Assembly (NCBI GenBank): GCA_017311185.1
Contig: JAESUZ010000134.1
Span: 1,080,001-1,144,000, forward strand
Source: Proteles cristata cristata
Taxonomy: Eukaryota; Chordata; Mammalia; Carnivora; Hyaenidae
Length of the DNA stretch: 64,000 nucleotides
Direction of reading: 5' to 3'
Below the pieces are notes generated by a model, which worked only from the letters and a program-made list of their open reading frames with translations, ran no database searches and was not told the DNA's origin. This document shows, one piece after another, positions 57,724 through 64,000 of this stretch; position 1 is the first letter of the stretch, and each line of letters begins with the position of its first letter. The translations under genes and the position numbers were made by a program.

Positions 57724-57953
57724 GGGCGCCTGGGTGGCTGTCAGCTAAGTATCTGACTTCAGCTCAGGTCATGATCTCATGGTTCATGAGTTCGAGCCTC
57801 ATATCTGGCTTGCTGCTGTTAATGTAGAGCCTGCTTCAGATCCTCTGTCACCCTTTCTCTCTGCCTCTCCCCCACTCATGCTCACTCTCTCTTTCTCTCT
57901 CTCTCTCTCAAAAACAAATAAACATTAAAAAATTAAAAGAACAAAAACAAAAG
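57724..57953 (+). mobile_element. SINEC
   Basis: GGGCGCCTGGGTGGCTGTCA head, ATGAGTTCGAGCCTCATATC, CT-rich body, and a CAAATAAACATTAAAAAATT tail with a further A-rich extension to 57,953. Confidence 0.95.
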
Positions 57954-57969
57954 CAAAATAGATACCCAA
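57954..57969. repeat. 16-bp target-site duplication, right copy
   Basis: CAAAATAGATACCCAA, partner of 57,708-57,723. Confidence 0.9.
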
Positions 57970-58072
57970 AACACTTTTATGAAGTTAAACAGGTAAGTTT
58001 AGTCACTGCTACTCCCCCAGAGCTCCATGTTGCTGGGTGTTATACCAGTCTTGTATTAAAGACTATACTGTA

Positions 58073-58298
58073 GGGTCACCTGGGTGGCTCACTTTTGTTG
58101 AAGTGTCCAACTTTGGCTCAGGTCATGATCTCACGGCTCGTGGGTTCGATCCCGCATGGTGCTCTGTGCTGACAGCTAGCTCAGAGCCTGGAGTCTGTTT
58201 CAGATTCTGTGTCTCCCTCTCTCTCTGACCCTCCCCTGCGCACGCTGTCTCTATCTCTCTCTCAAAAATAAATAAAAAACACTAATAAAAATTTTTTA
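58073..58298 (+). mobile_element. SINEC
   Basis: GGGTCACCTGGGTGGCTCAC head, GGCTCGTGGGTTCGATCCCG, CAGCTAGCTCAGAGCCTGGA, CT-rich body and CTCAAAAATAAATAAAAAAC tail. Shares the CAGCTAGCTCAGAG variant with the copy at 1709. Confidence 0.96.
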
Positions 58299-58319
58299 AG
58301 AACATAGTGTAAAACCCAA

Positions 58320-58640
58320 TCACAGGCAAGAGGAACATAAAGAAACATGACACTTAAATGTGGTATGCTCGATAGGATACTAGAACAAGAAAAGGGTATT
58401 AGATTAAAAAAAAAAAACTTAAGGGAATCTAAATAAAGTATGAACTTAGTTAATACTAATGTATCAATATTTGTTTATTACTTATAACAATTATTCCATA
58501 GACAAATTGTTCATTGTAAGGAAAATAGTCGGGGTAGGGCAGGGATGGGAGAGTGTATAGAAATTCTCTATACTGTTTGCTGCTTTTTCTGTAAATCTTA
58601 CATTCTCTAAAAAATAAAGTCTATTAATTTAAAAAATTGG
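58320..58640 (+). mobile_element. L1M 3'UTR remnant
   Basis: CTAATGTATCAATATTTGTT, TACTTATAACAATTATTCC, AATTCTCTATACTGTTTGCT, TTTTTCTGTAAATCTTACAT and TCTCTAAAAAATAAAGTCTA reproduce the common L1M 3' terminus, ending in an A-rich stretch. Confidence 0.78.
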
Positions 58641-58704
58641 TTTCTCACATACTTACTGAGAACAGCCTTAAAGAAAATATTTATAGATATTGTAAATATT
58701 GTGG

Positions 58705-58769
58705 TACCACATTTCTTTAGTCAACTTCATTCTATATTAAGACATCTTTTGCCATTTTACAGAAACAAT
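58705..58769 (-). repeat. 65-bp inverted repeat, arm 2 (likely donor)
   Basis: Perfect reverse complement of 57,265-57,329. It lies in sequence with no repeat of its own, and its left end sits in the local palindrome GTGGTACCAC (58,701-58,710). Confidence 0.97.
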
Positions 58770-59721
58770 AATTTACTAACGATCTTGCTAATTAAATTGT
58801 GTGTTTCACATTTCCTACTGTTGTAAAGAATAAACTATTTTATTTATATTTATAATATCTACCTATATCTTAGATCTTCTCTATATATTTCCTGTAATAT
58901 ATATTATATACATAATATATCTGTCTGTCTAAATTTATCCCAAGGAACTGGCTTTTGTAGTTATGGAAGCTAAAATGTTCCATGATCTGCAGTCAGCAAG
59001 CTGGAAATGCAAGAGAGCTAGTGGTATAGTTCTAGCTGAAGATCAAGTCTGAAGGTTCAGGTAGAACCTTATTTAGACTTTTGTTCTGTTCAATCCTTCA
59101 GAAGATTGGATGACACCTGCCCACATTAGGGAGAACAGTCTGCTTTACTGACCAGTTTACTTATTCAAGTGTTGATTTCGTCTGGAAACACTCTTACACA
59201 CATTTAACATAATCCTTCACCAAATATCTCAGCACTCAATGGGCCAGTCAAGTTGATGTACAAAATTACCTGTCACCATGACTATCTGAATTAAAATGAA
59301 ATTCAAACTTTCCTTGAAAGCTAGACTTTTGTAGCAAAGCTAGAGAGTAGGACTTTATTTTGGTACAAGCCAAGTTAACATGAGTGTATTATGTTATAAT
59401 GACTTTCAATTGTTTTTTTCCAACACTTGTCCAAGTGTTGTTAAGAAAAAAATGAAATAAAATAAAAACAAATATTTAAACACAACGTGTATGTGAATAG
59501 AATAAGAATGTATTCTCTTATAATTTCAATTTATATGGAAGAATTTTCTAAAATTGCAGACATTTTCTGAGACGAAATAAGGGGTTTCTTTTTTGTTTGT
59601 TTGTTTGTTTTCTTTTTTTGCCTAGTGATTACAAACTAGTTGGTAAAATAACAACTGAAGAGATAATATAACATCAAAAACAATCTATAACTTTATTATT
59701 GTATTTACTTACAATAGATTT
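58770..59721. other. AT-rich interval, nothing recognised
   Basis: TATATTATATACATAATATA near 58,900 and GTTTGTTTGTTTGTTTTC at 59,594 are the only low-complexity marks. Confidence 0.5.
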
Positions 59722-59740
59722 AAGGGGAAAATCTTCTCTT

Positions 59741-59954
59741 TAAAAAAAATTTTTTTTGTTTTATTTATTTTTGAGACAGAGAGAGAGCATGAGTGGGGGA
59801 GAGGTAGAGACAGAGGAAGATACAGAATCTGAAACAGGCTCTAGGCTCTGAGCTGTCAGCAGAGAACCTGATGCGAGGCTTGAACCCACAAACCATGAGA
59901 TCATGATCTGAGCTGAAGTTGGACGCTTATCCGTCTGAGCCACCCAGGTGCCCC
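59741..59954 (-). mobile_element. SINEC
   Basis: AAAATTTTTTTTGTTTTATT tail complement, GAGGAAGATACAGAATCTGA, CTCTGAGCTGTCAGCAGAGA, ATCATGATCTGAGCTGAAGT and GCCACCCAGGTGCCCC head. The flanks AAGGGGAAAATCTTCT and AAGGGGGAAAGTCTTT are a decayed TSD. Confidence 0.95.
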
Positions 59955-59969
59955 AAGGGGGAAAGTCTT

Positions 59970-62404
59970 TTCAACTGGGCTCACAGTTTGTTGATGAGGA
60001 ATGCAAGGCATTGTCTAGAATTTTTATTTCTAATATATGTGTTTTGATACACTGGCTAACTTTAAAACTTGCCAGGCTACCTTAAACTGCCTGGCATACT
60101 ATGCATATCTACATTCTATGAGCCATATCTATTGATTTATCATTTCATACATCCCAGATCATCAAAAACAACCTACCTTCTCAACCCAATATTGGTTCAA
60201 GGACTTAGTAATCCAGTTTAATTTGCACATTTCCACACACCACATACTTTCCTTTTCCATAATGGAGGGCAGCCAAAATTTAATTAGGTCACAGAGTTCA
60301 CACCACAGGATATACAGTCTTTTAATTAGTAGCATATATTGTTTCAGATATTTACCTAGACACAGTCATTAACACTATGAACAAATCACACAGAAGCCCA
60401 GAATGTTACTCAAAGCATATTTATGTATTATTTATTGTTTTCATTTATAAAAGTACATCTGCATTGTAAGTTATTAAGAGGATATAAAAAGAACATTATT
60501 TAAATTAAACGTCTTCTGAAACTAATACTAAAGTACAAAATACAATTACACGGTGAAATGTATGTGTTTCTTAGGACTTCTCAACTGCAAAAGAACTGCA
60601 AAATTCTATCATTCTCTGTTTTCTAAACTAGATTATTTTTCTTTGTTTCAATGAGACACCATACACAATTTATCCTTAATGCTATAAAAAACATCTGAAA
60701 CCTTACACACATGAAATTAATTTAGATCTTTTCATTCTTCATTCAAAACATAAACAGATAGATTTTGTTCAGTTGAAAATGTCCATGTCATTATCATTTC
60801 AAGGAATGTTTTGTTTTCACATGATCTTTCATTTTTTCAATTTATTAGATTGTAGAAGTATTGAAAAGTTTGTTTTTACATGTAGAACAAAACTAGTGCA
60901 TTTTAACATTGCATTCATTTCATAAAAGGAAAAAACAAGGCTTGGAACTGAAGCTCCTAAGCACTTGTATAACTTAAATAAAAAATTACAACAGTAAATG
61001 AATTCCCTTTGAGATGTGACGTATTTATGAAAAAATATAAAGGATACCATCTTCATTTTTAAGATGCACAATTTTCTTTGGTAAAAATAAATACTTTTGT
61101 GTGTCTCAACTTGGAATACATTGCAAGATATTAAGATACACATGAATTAAGAACAATATTACATAGGAAAGACTATCACAATGTAATCAATATTGGGGAC
61201 ATTGTGTAAAATATTTCCCAAACTGTAATGGTTTATTTCTGTATTTTATTTCTGTTCTTTATTAGTTATTTAAAAGTCGACTAGATGAATAGATTTTTTT
61301 AGGGGAGAGGGTAGAAAAATATTTATAGAAGATAAAACTAAACAAAACAGATGAATTCAGAAGGTTTTTATAAGAGCATCACTGCTGACATTTCTTATAT
61401 GATTAATTCCCCCCCCCCCTTTTTTTTGACTGTAGAGGTATCTGAGATCTATTAGTTCAATTTATTTTCAGATTAGAAAGGAAAAAATGAAGGCATTAAA
61501 TCGGAAATCCTCATATTTTTGGTTATTTCAACTATATGGATCATATTTGAAGAGTGAAAGTGGTTTCAATGTTTATTTTGATTTGGTTTGGTTTTCTCTA
61601 AAATCAAGATTTTTTTCATGGAAAAGAGTTTTTGTATGGTGTTTGTGTTTCAGTGTTTGCTTTCGTTTAATGTAACTCATTTTTGTAAGTACAAGGAAAC
61701 TAAATAGCAGATTTATTTTTCAGAGATGCTCCTAAGCCTCAAATTTGTTAACTTCCTTTTCGCTAGCAGATATCATTAATAAGATCTTCCATTTGAACAC
61801 CTTCACACAGTTATTTTTTATTCAAGAGTATATTGCTTAAGGAAGCCTGAAACTTGTTTCATTCAAACCTGGGAAAAATAAAAGAAAGCAAATAAACTAA
61901 CATGCTTATGCAATTCTAAAATCTTTGTCAACACTTCATTATATTTCAAAGTTATAGAAAAAACTTAGTGTTCTACTATTCTCACAGTGAGGTGTGTGTA
62001 CACATTTTTTAAGTAGCCATTTTTAAAGTAGCAGACACATGGTACTATGCAAATATTAATTTAGGTGGACTGTTGAGTCAACTATTACAGAACTTTCAGT
62101 TGGGTAATTTTTTTTCCCTTTTTGTTGTAAACTATGGAATATGTCACACTTTATTAAAGGTAAATGTTGACTGAGATGCTAGTATTATCTTAGGAACATT
62201 TAAATCAATTTTTGATAGTAAGTAGAGGAGATTGCAATTAGTCTTGTTTAGAATACTTTAGGACTAAAAATCTTTCTTTAGGTATCATGTTCTATTCACT
62301 TTTTATTACTAAATAGGCATAGCAACAACTTACAATCTTTTCAAATGAACATATGAGAAACTCAATGACTTATACCATCATGTATCAATTATTTCATTTT
62401 ATTT
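59970..62404. other. AT-rich interval, nothing recognised
   Basis: A C9-T8 run at 61,411-61,428 and a 104-codon minus frame at 60,829-61,143 (Phe/Cys/Ile-rich, no domain). With 34.4-37.8 kb this is one of two large blocks where I see no transposon. Confidence 0.45.
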
Positions 62405-62745
62405 CACTCTAGCTTTTCTTAAGGTATGGTTGACTAAAGGCATATTTAGATTGTACAATCTGATTTTTAAAAGGTGTACATTATGATGATTTAATATACA
62501 TATACATTTTAAATGCAATCAAGTTAACACATCCATCCATTAGCTCACCTCACATAGTTACCTTTTTCTTTTCTTTTCTTTTTTTTTTTGGTGAAAATAT
62601 TTAAGGTCTAATCTCCTAGAAAATCTCAAGTATATATCAGCTCTTAGTAAAATACATTTCAATGTTTTCCTAGAGTGTGCCAATATATGACCTCCTGTGT
62701 AGTGATTCATTATGAAGAAAAATTAGGAAATAATATAAAAAAGGA
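62405..62745 (-). mobile_element. L1M 3'UTR remnant
   Basis: TTCTTAAGGTATGGTTGACT, ATTATGATGATTTAATATAC, CAAGTTAACACATCCATCCA, CTCACATAGTTACCTTTTTC and AATATTTAAGGTCTAATCTC parallel the antisense L1MA/MB 3'UTR (TTAAGGTATAATTGACATA, TGATTCGATATAT, GTTAACATCCATCAC, ATAGTTAC). Diverged. Confidence 0.68.
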
Positions 62746-62801
62746 ATCTGAACAGATCCAGTAAATAGCTAAGTCTTTGCAATCCTTTTCCAGTTTCCTT
62801 G

Positions 62802-62817
62802 CTGCACCATTTTCTTT
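62802..62817. repeat. 16-bp target-site duplication, left copy
   Basis: CTGCACCATTTTCTTT, repeated exactly at 63,064-63,079. Confidence 0.95.
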
Positions 62818-63063
62818 TCTTTTTTTTTTTTCAAGTTTTTTTTAAATGTTTTATTTATTTCTAGGAGAGAGAGAGAGAGAGAGGAGACAGCGTGAGCAGG
62901 GGAGGGTCAGAGAGACAGGGAGTCACAGACTGAAACAGGCTCCAGGCTCTGAGCTGGCAGTCAGCACAGCACAGAGCCCGACGCGGGGCTCGAACCCACG
63001 AACCGCGAGATCATGACCTAAATGAAAGTCGGATGCTTAACTGACTCAGCCACCCAGGCGCCC
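62818..63063 (-). mobile_element. SINEC_Fc, young
   Basis: T-rich tail complement, TTTTATTTATTTCTAGGAGA, GACAGCGTGAGCAGGGGAGG, GGCAGTCAGCACAGCACAGA (a small CAGCA duplication), CCGACGCGGGGCTCGAACCC, CACGAACCGCGAGATCATGA and GCCACCCAGGCGCCCC head. Perfect TSDs and intact CpGs indicate recent insertion. Confidence 0.97.
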
Positions 63064-63079
63064 CTGCACCATTTTCTTT
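63064..63079. repeat. 16-bp target-site duplication, right copy
   Basis: Exact partner of 62,802-62,817. Confidence 0.95.
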
Positions 63080-64000
63080 AAACATGTTGCCTGTAATGTC
63101 CTTTTTTGTTTGATCCCTAAAGGAATGTGGTCTCATCCATATGCCGTAGTATGGCTGGATGTTTAACCCATCACTGTTGTGTTATTAAATTGTAAGCAAA
63201 ATGTTAAATTTATTTTTGCAACAATTGGGCATGCATATTCCATTACTTTGACCTTTCTTAGATGAGACATTTTGCTGAATGGGCTGTGGGATGTGGTGAA
63301 AGCACAGCACAACCTACAATGCGGAGGAGGAAAGTGGAAGAGCAATACTGTGTGCACTGGAACGTGAAAAGCTCTAGCCATCAGAGAATAGAAAAGAACA
63401 GTTTCTTGGGGAAGGTCAACTAGAGAAAGTGTGCATGCTTAAATAGAAACCATGAAAAGTTGTTTTGGTATAATTGCATTTGCATTGTAATCCTGCTGAC
63501 TTGTTTAGTTTCGTTTTGAACCTTTAAATCCATCAAGAGCACTAAAAAAAATATTGGTCATTTGTCTTGTAAGTAACCCTTTAAAATACACTCTAAGCTT
63601 ACATTTTCCTCATGATCCTCAGATCATGAAATGTGTTGAGCCAATAAAATATAATACTTCTGATTTTTCAATACTTTCCATCTGCGGTTATTAGCTCCTT
63701 TCACTGCTAAGTTCTTGGGTTTGGCTGATGATCATCCTGCCCTAATCTAGTTCAATGCATTTCCATTTCCAAAAATGCATCCCCTTTGAGTGGATATGCA
63801 CACATCTGAAAGCACGTATGAACACACAGAGGTTTTATACCGCTTACTTAATGTGTCTTGGGTAGTTTGTTCTTCACTGAGCTGTGGTCTCTCCTTTTAT
63901 ATTTTGGTGAACCATGTCATCTCATAATGATTCACAAAAGGTGCACAAATGACAGTGCTGACCCTGTCTTAAAGTCATTAAAGAGAGAGAGCTTCATACT
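63080..64000. other. Window end, nothing recognised
   Basis: Mixed-composition sequence without repeats I can name. The 72-codon minus frame at 63,163-63,381 has no domain. Confidence 0.45.

Noticed and set aside
57265..58769. Inverted repeat as terminal repeats of a DNA transposon
   Set aside because: No flanking target-site duplication, and the interior is made of unrelated SINEs and L1M. Arm 1 splits an L2 that continues just inside.
57265..58769. Inverted repeat as footprint of a staggered-break inversion of the 1.4-kb spacer
   Set aside because: L2 is same-strand and colinear on both sides of arm 1. An inversion starting there would have flipped its 3' part. Outgroup alignment should still confirm.
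1709..63063. SINE heads as tRNA-Lys genes
   Set aside because: The A and B boxes are SINE promoters; acceptor stems do not pair and the CT-rich body and A-tail follow.
1..64000. CRISPR arrays, prophage, operons, riboswitches, rRNA
   Set aside because: No regularly spaced repeats with unique spacers, no bacterial gene structure and no rRNA motifs; the sequence is plainly mammalian.

Overview
This window looks like a piece of a felid (cat-family) nuclear genome. The main evidence is about 27 copies of a tRNA-Lys-derived SINE of the carnivore SINEC type. Their heads read GGGGCGCCTGGGTGGCTCAG, their B boxes read GGTTCGAGCCC, they carry a (CT)n-rich body, and their tails end in AATAAATAAA. This form is typical of Felidae (SINEC_Fc). 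A full-length carnivore-type LINE-1, older L1M, L2, MIR and MLT1 remnants and several (GT)n microsatellites complete a normal mammalian, AT-rich, gene-poor intergenic or deep-intronic picture. I see no host exon, splice-bounded coding region, intact RNA gene, CRISPR array or prokaryote-like operon. Almost every long open frame is L1 ORF1/ORF2 or an antisense shadow of it.

Layout. 1-3140: a young L1 with a 5' inversion (twin priming), carrying a SINE with 13-bp target-site duplications (TSDs). 3.3-5.6 kb: MLT1, MIR, SINE and L2 remnants. 5.75-8.1 kb: an old L1M (ORF2 C-terminus plus 3'UTR) interrupted by two SINEs and by a 54-bp fragment of an intron-containing tRNA-Leu gene flanked by 19-bp TSDs. 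8.2-25 kb: SINEs, L2, a 3'UTR fragment of L1, MER5-like sequence and a cluster of MIRs at 17.9-19.6 kb. 24,997-31,476: a complete 6.48-kb L1 on the minus strand with 14-bp TSDs, a YY1 site at its 5' end, broken ORF1 and ORF2, and an Asp-to-Asn change in the reverse transcriptase box. 33-34 kb: L1M with a SINE inside. 34.4-37.8 kb: the cleanest repeat-free block. 39.7-42.2 kb: L1M ORF1 region, then an MLT1 LTR. 43-52 kb: many SINEs, a nested MIR/L1/SINE locus and a second MLT1 split by a SINE. 52.9-53.5 kb: an older L1 3' end. 56.26-56.46 kb: a 200-bp pyrimidine tract with a 35-bp higher-order period. 56.7-57.5 kb: a long L2 containing a 65-bp insert that is a perfect inverted copy of 58,705-58,769. 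The remainder holds SINEs, an L1M tail and AT-rich sequence. Gaps not listed hold nothing I recognise.

How the parts work together. The window is a record of retrotransposition. L1 supplies the enzyme; SINEs and the tRNA-Leu fragment are its non-autonomous passengers, shown by A-rich tails or by TSDs of 9-20 bp. I found no novel biological system. The best leads are the 65-bp perfect inverted duplication, the tailless tRNA-Leu retro-insert, and a SINE with an A-rich 5' leader. Repeat family names are from memory of consensus sequences; exact subfamilies need RepeatMasker.
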